From: an uncultured Prevotellaceae bacterium
GTDB lineage: Bacteria > Bacteroidota > Bacteroidia > Bacteroidales > Muribaculaceae
Assembly (NCBI GenBank): GCA_900318345.1
Contig: ONKD01000005.1
Location: 22,827 to 86,826 of the forward strand
Length of the DNA stretch: 64,000 bases
Direction of reading: 5' to 3'
The notes beneath the pieces were generated by a model that was not told the origin of the DNA, did not search any database, and saw only the letters and a list, made by a program, of their open reading frames with translations. The translations under genes were made by a program, and so were the position numbers. Positions 25,602-34,173 of this stretch are shown here, in pieces (the first letter of the stretch is position 1; each line of letters begins with the position of its first letter).

Positions 25602-26679
25602 GGTTATAGCGTTTTACCTTCCTCAGTTTCATGAGATTCCTGAGAATAACGAATGGTGGGGCAAGGGCTTTACCGAGTGGACCAGTGTCAGGGGCGCAAA
25701 ACCTTTGTTTAAAGGACATGTCCAGCCAAAGGTTCCTGGCGAATTAGGCTATTATAATCTGCTTGATCCCGAAATCAGAGAGCGTCAGGCCCAATTGGCG
25801 CGTGAAGCCGGGATAGAGGGTTTTATCTATTGGCATTATTGGTTCGGCAACGGCAAGCAATTGCTTGAAAGGCCATTTAACGAGGTGTTGCAGTCCGGCA
25901 AACCTGATTTCCCATTTTGTTTAGGATGGGCCAATCACACTTGGAGCAGGAAGACATGGACGAAGTATAAGAAAGGAGGAAGACAAACGCTAATTGAACA
26001 GACTTATCCTGGCGATGAGGATATCGTTGCGCATTTCTATAACGTGTTACCGGCCTTTAAGGACCACCGCTACATCACTGTAGATGATAAGCCCCTGTTT
26101 CTGGTTTGGGCACCATTGTTCTTGCCCAATCCGGCCCATTTCATGGAAATGTGGAACAAGCTTGCCGTGGAAAACGGCTTAAAGGGTATTCATTTTGTTG
26201 GATTGCAAGGTGGGCCATTGAGAGGTTATAAAGAAACACTTGACCTAGGCTTTAATGCATTAAACTGGGAGAACTTTTATCATGCCGAGATGAAGGCCTC
26301 TTGGATAAAAACCTATCTTTTCCCCAAGATTCACCGTTTCTATACCTCCAAATATTTACTAAAGAAGTATCACTACAAGGATATTATCAGCAATTGTTTT
26401 ACTGATATCGATAAACTGGAAAATGTATATCCTACTGTGGTCTCCAATTATGACCGCTCGCCGCGTGGTGCTCATAAGGCTGTACTTTTCTATGGCTCAA
26501 CACCTGAGTTGTTTAAGCAACATGTGAAACAAGCGGTAGAGCTAGTTCAGCACAAGCAGGAGCAACACCGTCTAATCTTTCTCCGCTCATGGAATGAATG
26601 GGGAGAAGGCAACTACATGGAACCGGATGCCGAATTCGGAAGACAATACATTGATACCCTGCGAGAAGTTTTGGAATAG
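25591..26679 (+). CDS. WbsX-family glycosyltransferase
   Basis: The 362-residue protein begins MKARVIAFYLPQFHEIPENN and continues EWWGKGFTEWTSV, the diagnostic start of WbsX proteins. EAGIEGFIYWHYWFGNGK, LGWANHTWSRKTW and, near the end, FLRSWNEWGEGNYMEPD are also family hallmarks. These proteins resemble family-99-type glycosidase folds and are annotated as rhamnan or O-antigen synthesis enzymes; the sugar transferred is unknown. The start overlaps the GT4 gene. Base composition begins to return towards that of the chromosome within this gene. Confidence 0.88.
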   Translation: MKARVIAFYLPQFHEIPENNEWWGKGFTEWTSVRGAKPLFKGHVQPKVPGELGYYNLLDPEIRERQAQLAREAGIEGFIYWHYWFGNGKQLLERPFNEVLQSGKPDFPFCLGWANHTWSRKTWTKYKKGGRQTLIEQTYPGDEDIVAHFYNVLPAFKDHRYITVDDKPLFLVWAPLFLPNPAHFMEMWNKLAVENGLKGIHFVGLQGGPLRGYKETLDLGFNALNWENFYHAEMKASWIKTYLFPKIHRFYTSKYLLKKYHYKDIISNCFTDIDKLENVYPTVVSNYDRSPRGAHKAVLFYGSTPELFKQHVKQAVELVQHKQEQHRLIFLRSWNEWGEGNYMEPDAEFGRQYIDTLREVLE

Positions 26680-26712
26680 TAATTATATTCTTTAAGGTGA
26701 ATTAGATGTGAG

Positions 26713-27462
26713 ATGATACCGCGGGTGGTTCATTATTGTTGGTTTGGGCGGAATCCGTTGCCTGCTAGTGCTGTCAAGTGCATTGAGAGCTGGCGGCGAT
26801 ATATGCCTGGCTGTAAGATCAAGGAGTGGAACGAGGACAACTTTGATGTCAACAGCGTTCCCTATATTAGCGAGGCTTATGCGGCAAAGAAATACGCTTT
26901 TGTGAGCGACTATGCACGCTTTTGGATCCTTTATCACTATGGCGGGGTGTATTTTGACACTGACGTTGAGCTGATAAAGCCGATTGATGATATTCTGGAG
27001 CGAGGAGCTTTCATGGGCATCGAGGATATTTATCCTGAACATGACCCATATCCATTAGTGGCTCCAGGCTTGGGTATGGCAGTTGAAGCTGGCCATGAAT
27101 TTTATAAGAAGGAATTGGATTACTACGCTGGCGTGCATTTCTTGCAGCCAGATGGAAGCTATGACCACGAGACGGTGGTGCGCCGCACGACAGCATTGCT
27201 TGTCGAGGAGGGCCTTGAGCCGCGTCATGCCATGCAGCAGGTGGCGGGGATATGGATTTATCCCAAGGAGTTTTTCAATCCGCTTGATGACTTGACAGGC
27301 AGGTTGGTAAAGACCGAAAATACGAGGTCGATACATTGGTATGCTCGCACATGGCAGAACCGTAGCCCATTGAAGCAGCGCTTGTCGCGGTGGTCGCATC
27401 GGGTGTTTGGTTTCACGCTGCATCGGATCAAGAATTTCATCACGGGCGAGAAAGACTATTAA
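26713..27462 (+). CDS. GT32-family glycosyltransferase (capsular polysaccharide type)
   Basis: The 249-residue GT-A enzyme begins MIPRVVHYCWFGRNPLP and has the family core EWNEDNFDV, AFVSDYARFWILYHYGGVYF and the metal/nucleotide-binding DxD in DTDVELIKPID. It resembles the Gly_transf_sug/OCH1-like transferases of capsule loci. It is the last gene of the operon and is followed by an intrinsic terminator. The donor may be a mannose- or galactose-type nucleotide sugar, but the sequence does not fix this. Confidence 0.88.
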   Translation: MIPRVVHYCWFGRNPLPASAVKCIESWRRYMPGCKIKEWNEDNFDVNSVPYISEAYAAKKYAFVSDYARFWILYHYGGVYFDTDVELIKPIDDILERGAFMGIEDIYPEHDPYPLVAPGLGMAVEAGHEFYKKELDYYAGVHFLQPDGSYDHETVVRRTTALLVEEGLEPRHAMQQVAGIWIYPKEFFNPLDDLTGRLVKTENTRSIHWYARTWQNRSPLKQRLSRWSHRVFGFTLHRIKNFITGEKDY

Positions 27463-27493
27463 CAAATTGTAGAATAAAAATATAGCATTGGAG

Positions 27494-27518
27494 AAGCTGG
27501 CTTGCGGGCCGGCTTTTC
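27494..27518 (+). terminator. Terminator of the polysaccharide operon
   Basis: A stem AAGCTGGC/GCCGGCTT (one G-U pair, 6-base loop) runs into TTTTCTT, 32 bases after the GT32 stop. Confidence 0.7.
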
Positions 27519-27619
27519 TTGTGCCATGGGGCGATACTGATGGGACAAGTGCTGTTGCGGATGCTTTCTCTTGATTGTTTCTGTAATTCACTGGTTAATA
27601 GCTAATTAAAACGATATTC

Positions 27620-27717
27620 GGTCAAAAAAACACAAGTTTTGGGTCAAAAAAACACAAATTATCCAAACGCTTTTTGGCGTTTTTCATAATCTGGGTGATG
27701 AGGTGTCAGTACATTTG
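27620..27717 (+). repeat. Promoter-like element shared with 57241-57316
   Basis: GGTCAAAAAAACACAA occurs twice (27620-27635 and 27642-27657). A short hairpin AAACGC/GCGTTT with a T run (27665-27684) and the -7-like box TACATTTG (27710-27717) follow. At 57241 a near copy of the A-rich motif is again 68 bases before a TACTTTTG box. The -33 region has no TTTG, so a different sigma factor or an activator binding the A-rich motif is possible. Confidence 0.5.
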
Positions 27718-27723
27718 CGCATC

Positions 27724-27821
27724 AAAAAATTTGACCCTCATACTGAAACGCTGACGCTTGAAAACTCCTAAAAGCGTAATTATAGATGGCTGGAAACCGT
27801 ACCCCGTTTCTGGCCATTTTT
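27724..27821 (+). ncRNA. Candidate small RNA
   Basis: The start is placed about 7 bases after the TACATTTG box. The end is an 11-bp hairpin with two G-U pairs (TGGCTGGAAAC at 27787-27797 with GTTTCTGGCCA at 27806-27816) followed by TTTTT. No protein frame is present between them, giving a transcript of ~98 bases. The rest of the gap to 28096 shows nothing but AT-rich spacer and a weak TAATTTAG box at 28049-28056 before the next gene. Confidence 0.4.
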
Positions 27822-28096
27822 GATTTATACTGTTCAATGTGATCTAGCCCATGGCATTAATGTAACCATGATCCAATTTTTTCGTTATGGATTATTGCGA
27901 ATGTCTGCTTTAGCATGAACTGCTGCTGAAGGGACGTTGCGGTGTTGGCGCTATTTGGGTTTTGTGTGTGAAAAAATTATTATGTGAAAAAATGTTGATG
28001 GGTTGAGATTTTTGAGGTTGTGAGTTTCAAAATTCGCCGCTTTTATAGTAATTTAGCAGGTTAAATAATGATAGAATGGTTAAATTGATACTGGAA

Positions 28097-28990
28097 ATGA
28101 AACATATCGCTCTGATAATCATTGTGTTGATGGTCGCTGGGTTGCGCTTGTCGGCACAGGAACAGCTGGCCGAGCAACAGCCTGGCACCTTGTTTGCTTA
28201 TCCCATGGCCCCAGACACTTGCTCCACGCTTGAGGCTCGCTGCAATTATATCATCACCCACTTTTGGGACAATTATGACATCAGTAAGCCCATTACCGAT
28301 CAGGCTGCGTTTGAGAGGACGTTCCGTGATTTTGTGGATTTCTTCCGTTACGGACATCGCAACGTTGTTTTGTCAACCGTTCGCGATTTTGTGAATAAGG
28401 CCCAGTCTAACACGTCAAACCTTCAAAAGGTGGGTGAGGTGGCAGAGCGGGCGCTATATGGTACCGAGGCCGAGTATTGGAGTGATGAGGTATATGTGGC
28501 GTTTGCCAAGGCACTTGCTTCGTCCAAGAAGTTGCCTAAGGATGTTCGTGACCACTATGGTAATCAGTTGGCGCGCATCAATGCCGTTCAGGTGGGCAGT
28601 GCACTGGATTTTGAGTTCTTCGACGCCACTGGAGCAAAGCGCCGGTTGAGCGATTATCCCGCCAAGAGTTATGTGCTGTTGTTTATCGATGATAGCGCTG
28701 ACAGTTCCATTGGCCGCCTGCGCTTGAGTGCTGATGTCGCCCTCAATGCCCTGCTCGACGCGGGCAATGCCGTGCTGGTGTGCCTGTCCATGAACAAGTA
28801 TAGTGCCGATTGGGCGTCAGCAGCTGCGGGATATGCCAACAACTGGATCGTGGGTTGCAATGCCAACCTGCCCAATCAACTGGACTTGCGTGTTTTCCCC
28901 TGCTGCTATGTGCTGGACGAGCAGCGCACGATAGTGAATAAGAGTCTCTCGGTCGATGGACTGATGTCTGCCGTTAACCCCAACTACTAA
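28097..28990 (+). CDS. DUF5106/thioredoxin-fold secreted protein
   Basis: I start at the ATG at 28097, which begins a clean Sec signal peptide (MKHIALIIIVLMVAGLRLSA); an earlier in-frame ATG at 28076 is less likely. Residues ~30-160 fit DUF5106 (THFWDNYDISKPITDQAAFE...VDFFRYGHR). The rest looks like a thioredoxin/TlpA-type fold (FEFFDATGAKRRLSDYPAKS, then YVLLFIDDSAD). The usual CxxC redox pair is missing: the loop is DDSADSS. So it is probably a periplasmic binding or scaffold member rather than an oxidoreductase. The DoxX-like membrane gene follows 11 bases later. Confidence 0.75.
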   Translation: MKHIALIIIVLMVAGLRLSAQEQLAEQQPGTLFAYPMAPDTCSTLEARCNYIITHFWDNYDISKPITDQAAFERTFRDFVDFFRYGHRNVVLSTVRDFVNKAQSNTSNLQKVGEVAERALYGTEAEYWSDEVYVAFAKALASSKKLPKDVRDHYGNQLARINAVQVGSALDFEFFDATGAKRRLSDYPAKSYVLLFIDDSADSSIGRLRLSADVALNALLDAGNAVLVCLSMNKYSADWASAAAGYANNWIVGCNANLPNQLDLRVFPCCYVLDEQRTIVNKSLSVDGLMSAVNPNY

Positions 28991-29001
28991 TGTGACAATA
29001 G

Positions 29002-29490
29002 ATGATGACAAATTTCTTTAAAAACCTGTTTCTTTACAGTGTGGGGCACACCTACAGCAACCTTTCGCGTCTGTTCCTGCGCTTGTTCACGGGCATCATG
29101 TTTCTACAACTGTGCATCCGTCAGATGCTGAATTTTGACCAGATTGTTCCCACTTTCAACGGTTTCATGGGTTTGTCGCCCGAGGCCTCGGTGACCGCTC
29201 TGGTCATTGTCGAGATGCTGTGTGCCGTGTGCATCATGCTGGGCTTGCTCACTAGGCTTGCCGTGCTGTTTCCTCTGGGGCTGATGCTGGTTGCCGAGGA
29301 TGTCATCATGTCGTCTCAGGCATCGGTTTCTGACCAGCTATTCAATTTCCAGCCCGGTTATCCCGTGATGTTCATTGGCATTTTCATATACATGCTCTTG
29401 GCGGGGCCAGGCAAGATTTCGCTGGACTACATCATTGCGGCTCATTTTACCGAGAATTCCGTTGAGGAGGAGGTGCTTGACAAGGCCTAA
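29002..29490 (+). CDS. DoxX-like membrane protein
   Basis: The 162-residue protein has four hydrophobic segments and the DoxX pattern: LSRLFLRLFTGIMFLQLCI, VTALVIVEMLCAVCIMLGLL (the E-x-x-x-G region), RLAVLFPLGLMLVAEDV and VMFIGIFIYMLLAGPGKISLDYI. The family is linked to redox processes such as quinone or thiosulfate metabolism and to organic-compound stress, but its biochemical role is mostly unknown. Two ATGs (29002, 29005) are equally possible. The pairing with a thioredoxin-fold secreted protein fits a redox or envelope function. Confidence 0.83.
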   Translation: MMTNFFKNLFLYSVGHTYSNLSRLFLRLFTGIMFLQLCIRQMLNFDQIVPTFNGFMGLSPEASVTALVIVEMLCAVCIMLGLLTRLAVLFPLGLMLVAEDVIMSSQASVSDQLFNFQPGYPVMFIGIFIYMLLAGPGKISLDYIIAAHFTENSVEEEVLDKA

Positions 29491-29514
29491 CCGAGCAAAA
29501 GATAATCAATCTAT

Positions 29515-30579
29515 ATGGCAATTGCAGTACTCATATCAGGAGGCGTTGATAGCGCGGTCGTCGTTCACCAGCTCAAGGAGCAGGGCGAGGATTTGCATCT
29601 GTTCTACATCCGCATCGGCATGGACAATGACGAGGGCGATTGCAGCGCTGAGGAAGATATTGAGATGTGTACCCTCATCGCCCACCGCTATGGCTTGCCG
29701 CTGGAGGTGGTGTCGTTGCACGAGGAGTACTGGGACCATGTGATGGAATATGCCCTGCGCACGGTCAAAGCAGGTCTCACGCCCAATCCTGACATGATGT
29801 GCAACCGCATGATCAAGTTTGGCTTCTTTGAGGAGCGTTGGGGCAAGGACTTTGACATGACAGCAACTGGTCATTATGCGACAACCGAGGTGGTCGATGG
29901 CATGAAATATCTGGCCACAGCAGTTGATCCTGTTAAGGACCAGACCGATTTCCTGGCCCAGATTACCTATGACCAACTCAAGCATGTCATGTTCCCCATC
30001 GGCTCGCTGCCCAAGGACGAGGTGCGTCGCATAGCCGAAGCGGCACACTTGCCAAACGCCCACCGTCGCGACAGCCAGGGCATCTGCTTCTTGGGCCAGA
30101 TTGACTATAACGACTTCATCCGTCGGCACTTGGGTGAGCGTCCTGGTCCTATCATCGAGTTGGAGACTGGGCGCAAACTGGGCGAGCACCGCGGCTATTG
30201 GTTCCACACCATCGGCCAGCGCAAAGGCCTGGGACTGAGCGGTGGCCCATGGTATGTCGTGCGCAAGAATGTGGATGAGAATGTCATCTATGTGAGCAAC
30301 GGTTACGGCACCGCCAAGCAATATGGCCGCACCCTCAGGCTTGACGAGATGCACTTCATCTCAGGGAACCCGTGGGACGGTGTGGATGGCTCAGTTGACA
30401 TCATGTTCAAGAACCGTCACACGCCCAACATCATGCGCGGCAAGTTCACGCGCATTGGCGAACGCCAGTGGGTTATCGAGAGTGAGCAGGACGTGCAGGG
30501 AATCGCTCCCGGCCAGTTCGCCGTTATCTATGACGCGCGTGGCCACCTGTGCTATGGTAGTGGCATTATCACCAATTGA
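29515..30579 (+). CDS. mnmA: tRNA-specific 2-thiouridylase MnmA
   Basis: The 354-residue enzyme makes 2-thiouridine at the wobble base U34 of tRNA-Lys, -Glu and -Gln. The PP-loop for ATP is SGGVDSAV at the N-terminus. The catalytic Cys pair is present: Cys96 in [13 protein letters not shown] and Cys191 in [15 protein letters not shown]. The middle holds ATGHYATTE and DQTDFLAQI, and the C-terminal domain has [19 protein letters not shown]. Length is typical. Bacteroidales often carry two MnmA paralogues; only one is here. Confidence 0.95.
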   Translation: MAIAVLISGGVDSAVVVHQLKEQGEDLHLFYIRIGMDNDEGDCSAEEDIEMCTLIAHRYGLPLEVVSLHEEYWDHVMEYALRTVKAGLTPNPDMMCNRMIKFGFFEERWGKDFDMTATGHYATTEVVDGMKYLATAVDPVKDQTDFLAQITYDQLKHVMFPIGSLPKDEVRRIAEAAHLPNAHRRDSQGICFLGQIDYNDFIRRHLGERPGPIIELETGRKLGEHRGYWFHTIGQRKGLGLSGGPWYVVRKNVDENVIYVSNGYGTAKQYGRTLRLDEMHFISGNPWDGVDGSVDIMFKNRHTPNIMRGKFTRIGERQWVIESEQDVQGIAPGQFAVIYDARGHLCYGSGIITN

Positions 30580-30596
30580 TTGAAAGATAATTATAT

Positions 30597-31193
30597 ATGG
30601 ACAAGAATAATTTGATAGAGTTGAAAGTGTTGGGCATTACGCGCAGCGAGGTTCAGGCTGGGGCTTATGCCCTGCTCCTCGAGAATGCCGATAGAACTCC
30701 TGACGCGGCACGTCGCATCCCAGTCGTGGTGGGCACAGCCGAGGCGCAGTCCATTGCCATGCGGCTGGAGAATGTGGTTTCGCCACGCCCGCTCACTCAT
30801 GACCTGTTTGTGAGCATGTTTCATGTCTATGGCATCGAGCTTGAGGGTGTTACGATCTACAGCTTCAAGGAGGGCGTGTTTGCCTCGATGCTTCACCTGA
30901 CCGATGGCAAGATGGCCGTCGACATCGATGCCCGCACGAGTGACGCTATCGCCATCGCCCTGCGCACAGGCGCTCCCATCTATACTACGCCCGAAGTGAT
31001 GTCGCTCACCAGCTATGAGTGGCGTCGTGACGGTGATTATAAGTCTCAACGCCCCGTTCGTCTCGAGGACTTGCCCGTGGAGAAACTGGAGCAGCGCCTG
31101 CAACACTATGTGGCCAAGGAACAATATGAGCGTGCCGCCAAAATCCAAAAGATTATCGCCCGCAAGACTAATCCGCAGCAAAGTGGCGAATGA
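30597..31193 (+). CDS. Bifunctional nuclease family protein (DUF151)
   Basis: The 198-residue protein has the BFN/DUF151 domain in residues ~5-135 (RIPVVVGTAEAQSIAMRLEN, RPLTHDLFVSMF, ARTSDAIAIALRTGAPIYTT). A UVR-type helical hairpin sits at the C-terminus (VEKLEQRLQHYVAKEQYERA). The family was named for activity on both DNA and RNA in one plant member; its bacterial role is unclear. It lies 17 bases after mnmA and 54 before a nucleoside transporter gene, so breakdown and uptake of nucleic-acid parts is a possible common theme, though this is only context. Confidence 0.85.
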   Translation: MDKNNLIELKVLGITRSEVQAGAYALLLENADRTPDAARRIPVVVGTAEAQSIAMRLENVVSPRPLTHDLFVSMFHVYGIELEGVTIYSFKEGVFASMLHLTDGKMAVDIDARTSDAIAIALRTGAPIYTTPEVMSLTSYEWRRDGDYKSQRPVRLEDLPVEKLEQRLQHYVAKEQYERAAKIQKIIARKTNPQQSGE

Positions 31194-31247
31194 TGGCTTG
31201 TTTTTAAAGATTTTGTCGATTATACACAATTAAAATATCGTTTCAAG

Positions 31248-32567
31248 ATGAAGAATTTAAAATTAAGACTCATTGTGATGAATTTCCTGGAGTTTGCCGT
31301 GTGGGGAGCTTACCTGACTTGCATGGGCAACTATCTGGGACGTGCTGGTATGGGCACCGAGATTTCTCTGTTCTATGCCATTCAGGGCTTCGTGTCAATC
31401 TTCATGCCTACCTTGATGGGCATTGTTGCCGACAAGTACATCCAGCCCCAACGCCTGTTGGGTATCTGCCACTTGATCGCTGGCATGGCGATGGTTGCTC
31501 TTGCCTACATGGGCATGGCCAATCCCGAGCCTAACAAGGTGGCGTTTATCACGATCTACACGTTGAGCGTAGCGTTTTATATGCCCACGTTGGCCTTGTC
31601 CAACACTGTGGCCTTCACGCTGCTCAAGGACAACGGCATGGATACCGAGAAGGACTTCCCGCCCATCCGCGTGTTTGGTACTATCGGTTTCATTGCCACG
31701 ATGTGGTTTGTGAACTGTGCTGTGCTTGACGGCGGCAGCTTTGGCTTCACGCTGGGCGAGAACGCTAACAAGTTCCAGTACACCTACATGCAGTTCATGG
31801 TGTCAGGTCTGTTGAGCTTTGTGCTGTTCTTGTACTGCTTGACCTTGCCGCAGTGCAAGTTGGTCAAGAAGGAGTCTCAGTCGCTTGTCGAGTCGCTGGG
31901 CTTGAACGCCTTCAAACTGTTCAAGACCAAAAAGATGGCCATGTTCTTCATCTTCTCGGCATTGTTGGGCATGTCACTGCAAGTGACCAACGGATTTGCA
32001 ACGCCCTATTTGACCCATTTCAAGAGTGATCCCGCAATGGCCGACACCTTTGGCGCTAATAACGCCACCATGCTTGTGTCGCTCTCACAGATTGCTGAGG
32101 CGTTGTGCATCCTGCTCATCCCGTTCTTCCTCAAGCGCTATGGCATCAAGGTGGTTATGTTGATTGCCATGTTCGCCTGGGTATTGAGGTTCGGCTTCTT
32201 CGGTGCCGGTAACCCCGCATGGCCTGGCGTCATCCTGATCGTCCTCTCTTGCTTGGTTTATGGCGTGGCATTTGACTTCTTTAATGTCTCGGGCGGTATC
32301 TTCGTCGATAAGGAGTGTGACCCCAACATCAAGGCATCGGCCCAAGGTCTGTTCATGCTGATGACTAACGGTTTGGGCGCTACTATCGGCACACTGGCTG
32401 CAGGTGCGATTGTCAATAGCCTGTGCCACTGGACCGATGACGGCTTCCTGGTGGGCAACACCGCTACCAGCTGGAGTACAGCATGGTACATCTTTGCTGC
32501 ATTTGCTCTTGTAGTGGCCGTATCGTTCATGTTCCTGTTCAAGTACAAGCACGAGCGCGCCAAATAA
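31248..32567 (+). CDS. Nucleoside:H+ symporter-type MFS permease
   Basis: The 439-residue protein has about twelve membrane segments. It begins MKNLKLRLIVMNFLEFAVWG and continues AYLTCMGNYL, as in NupG/XapB-like nucleoside transporters, with GIVADKYIQPQRLLGICHL as the conserved loop between the second and third helices and FNVSGGIFVDKECDPNIKAS in the second half. It likely brings nucleosides across the inner membrane with protons. Bacteroidota genomes commonly encode such NupG-like permeases. It follows the nuclease-family gene and precedes rsmE. Confidence 0.88.
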   Translation: MKNLKLRLIVMNFLEFAVWGAYLTCMGNYLGRAGMGTEISLFYAIQGFVSIFMPTLMGIVADKYIQPQRLLGICHLIAGMAMVALAYMGMANPEPNKVAFITIYTLSVAFYMPTLALSNTVAFTLLKDNGMDTEKDFPPIRVFGTIGFIATMWFVNCAVLDGGSFGFTLGENANKFQYTYMQFMVSGLLSFVLFLYCLTLPQCKLVKKESQSLVESLGLNAFKLFKTKKMAMFFIFSALLGMSLQVTNGFATPYLTHFKSDPAMADTFGANNATMLVSLSQIAEALCILLIPFFLKRYGIKVVMLIAMFAWVLRFGFFGAGNPAWPGVILIVLSCLVYGVAFDFFNVSGGIFVDKECDPNIKASAQGLFMLMTNGLGATIGTLAAGAIVNSLCHWTDDGFLVGNTATSWSTAWYIFAAFALVVAVSFMFLFKYKHERAK

Positions 32568-32584
32568 GCTAACGATTCCTGAGA

Positions 32585-33307
32585 ATGCACCGTTTCTACT
32601 GTCCTAATATAGCAGACACTTTGACGCTGGGCGAGGAGGATTCCAAGCACTGCGTCAAGGTGTTGCGCATGGGCGAGGGCGATATCATCGAGGTGGTTGA
32701 CGGGAAAGGTACGTTATACTCATGCCGCATCACGATGGCGCATCCCAAGCGGTGCGCCATTGAGGTGCAGGATAAATGTAACCAGCCTCCCCATTGGGGA
32801 AACAGCATCACGCTGGCCATTGCCCCCACCAAGAATATGGACCGCATGGAGTGGCTCGTCGAGAAGTGTGTCGAGATGGGCGTGGACCGCATCATTCCGT
32901 TGCGTTGCCACAACAGTGAACGCACGGTGCTGAAGACCGAGAGACTGCGCAAAATCATGGTCTCGGCCATGAAGCAGTCGCTCAAGGCAACATTGCCACG
33001 TCTCGACGAGACGACCCCGCTGGACCAAGTGCTGGCTGAGCCAGTTGACGGCATCCGCTGCATCGCTTACTGTGACGAGATGCTGCCTCGAGAAGAGCGT
33101 CGCACCCTCGCTGACGTTTACCAGCCAGGAAAAGATGCGCTGGTACTCATCGGTCCCGAGGGTGACTTCAGCCCCGAGGAAGTGAAGGCCGCTATCGCTG
33201 CAGGTTTTGTGCCGATGACGCTGGGCGAGAGTCGCTTGCGCACCGAAACCGCCGGCTTGATGGCTGTCGCTGCCCTCCATGTGCTGGATATGAGAAATAA
33301 ACACTGA
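32585..33307 (+). CDS. rsmE: 16S rRNA (m3U1498) methyltransferase
   Basis: The 240-residue SPOUT enzyme has an N-terminal PUA-like part (MHRFYCPNIADTLTLGEEDSKHCVKVLRM) and the knotted C-terminal SAM-binding domain (LVLIGPEGDFSPEEV and LGESRLRTETAGLMAVAAL). It methylates U1498 of 16S rRNA at N3 in the small subunit. The segment NMDRMEWLVEKCVEMGVDRI is also a family marker. Length is normal, and the start is 17 bases after the permease gene. Confidence 0.95.
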   Translation: MHRFYCPNIADTLTLGEEDSKHCVKVLRMGEGDIIEVVDGKGTLYSCRITMAHPKRCAIEVQDKCNQPPHWGNSITLAIAPTKNMDRMEWLVEKCVEMGVDRIIPLRCHNSERTVLKTERLRKIMVSAMKQSLKATLPRLDETTPLDQVLAEPVDGIRCIAYCDEMLPREERRTLADVYQPGKDALVLIGPEGDFSPEEVKAAIAAGFVPMTLGESRLRTETAGLMAVAALHVLDMRNKH

Positions 33308-33332
33308 TAATTAAAATACTATACATCTAGAT

Positions 33333-34151
33333 ATGTTGAAAGAACTATTGGCATCGCCGCGACACAACTTCTTCCTGCTCGCTGGCCCCTGTGTGATTGA
33401 GGGCGAGCAGATGGCGATGGATATTGCCGAGAAAGCACTCAAAATTACCCAGGAACTGGATATCCCTTATGTGTTCAAGGGCAGTTATCGCAAGGCTAAC
33501 CGTTCCCGCATGGACTCGTTTACCGGCATCGGTGATGAGAAGGCACTGAAAATCCTGCGCAAAGTGGGCGAGACATTCAATATTCCCGTGGTGACCGATA
33601 TTCACGAACCTGTAGAAGCCGATATTGCCGCCGAGTATGTCGACGTGCTGCAGATTCCCGCTTTCTTGTGCCGGCAGACCGACTTGCTGGTTGCCGCAGC
33701 CCACACAGGGCGCATGGTGAACATCAAGAAGGGCCAGTTCCTCGCTCCCGAGTCGATGCGCTTTGCCGTGCAGAAGGTTCGCGATGCCGGTAACAACGAG
33801 GTGACCATCACCGAACGCGGCACCACTTTTGGCTACCAGGACTTGGTGGTGGATTTCCGTGGTGTGCCTGTGATGCAGGCTTTTGCACCGGTAATCGTTG
33901 ACATTACCCACTCCCTGCAGCAACCCAACCAGGGCGGTGGTGTGACCGGTGGACGTCCCGAACTCATCGAGACCCTGGCGCGCACCGCCATCGCGGCTGG
34001 CGCCGACGGCCTTTTCCTTGAGACCCACCAAGACCCGTCGCAGGCTAAAAGCGATGGTGCCAACATGCTGCGTCTGGATCTGCTCGAGGGTTTGCTGCAC
34101 CGCTTAACGAGCCTCAAGCAGGCGATCAACCAGATAGATAATATTGACTAA
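33333..34151 (+). CDS. kdsA: 3-deoxy-D-manno-octulosonate 8-phosphate synthase
   Basis: The 272-residue aldolase condenses phosphoenolpyruvate and arabinose 5-phosphate to Kdo-8-phosphate, the first committed step to the Kdo of lipopolysaccharide. It has LLAGPCVIEGEQMAMDIAEK, YVFKGSYRKANRSRMDSFTG, VVTDIHEP, LQIPAFLCRQTDLL, KGQFLAPES and the late FLETHQDPSQAKSDG segment. The normal length supports a complete gene. It lies upstream of two envelope-related genes (TPR protein, TamL). Confidence 0.96.
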   Translation: MLKELLASPRHNFFLLAGPCVIEGEQMAMDIAEKALKITQELDIPYVFKGSYRKANRSRMDSFTGIGDEKALKILRKVGETFNIPVVTDIHEPVEADIAAEYVDVLQIPAFLCRQTDLLVAAAHTGRMVNIKKGQFLAPESMRFAVQKVRDAGNNEVTITERGTTFGYQDLVVDFRGVPVMQAFAPVIVDITHSLQQPNQGGGVTGGRPELIETLARTAIAAGADGLFLETHQDPSQAKSDGANMLRLDLLEGLLHRLTSLKQAINQIDNID

Positions 34152-34173
34152 TAGCCCCCTATTGCGAAATACA

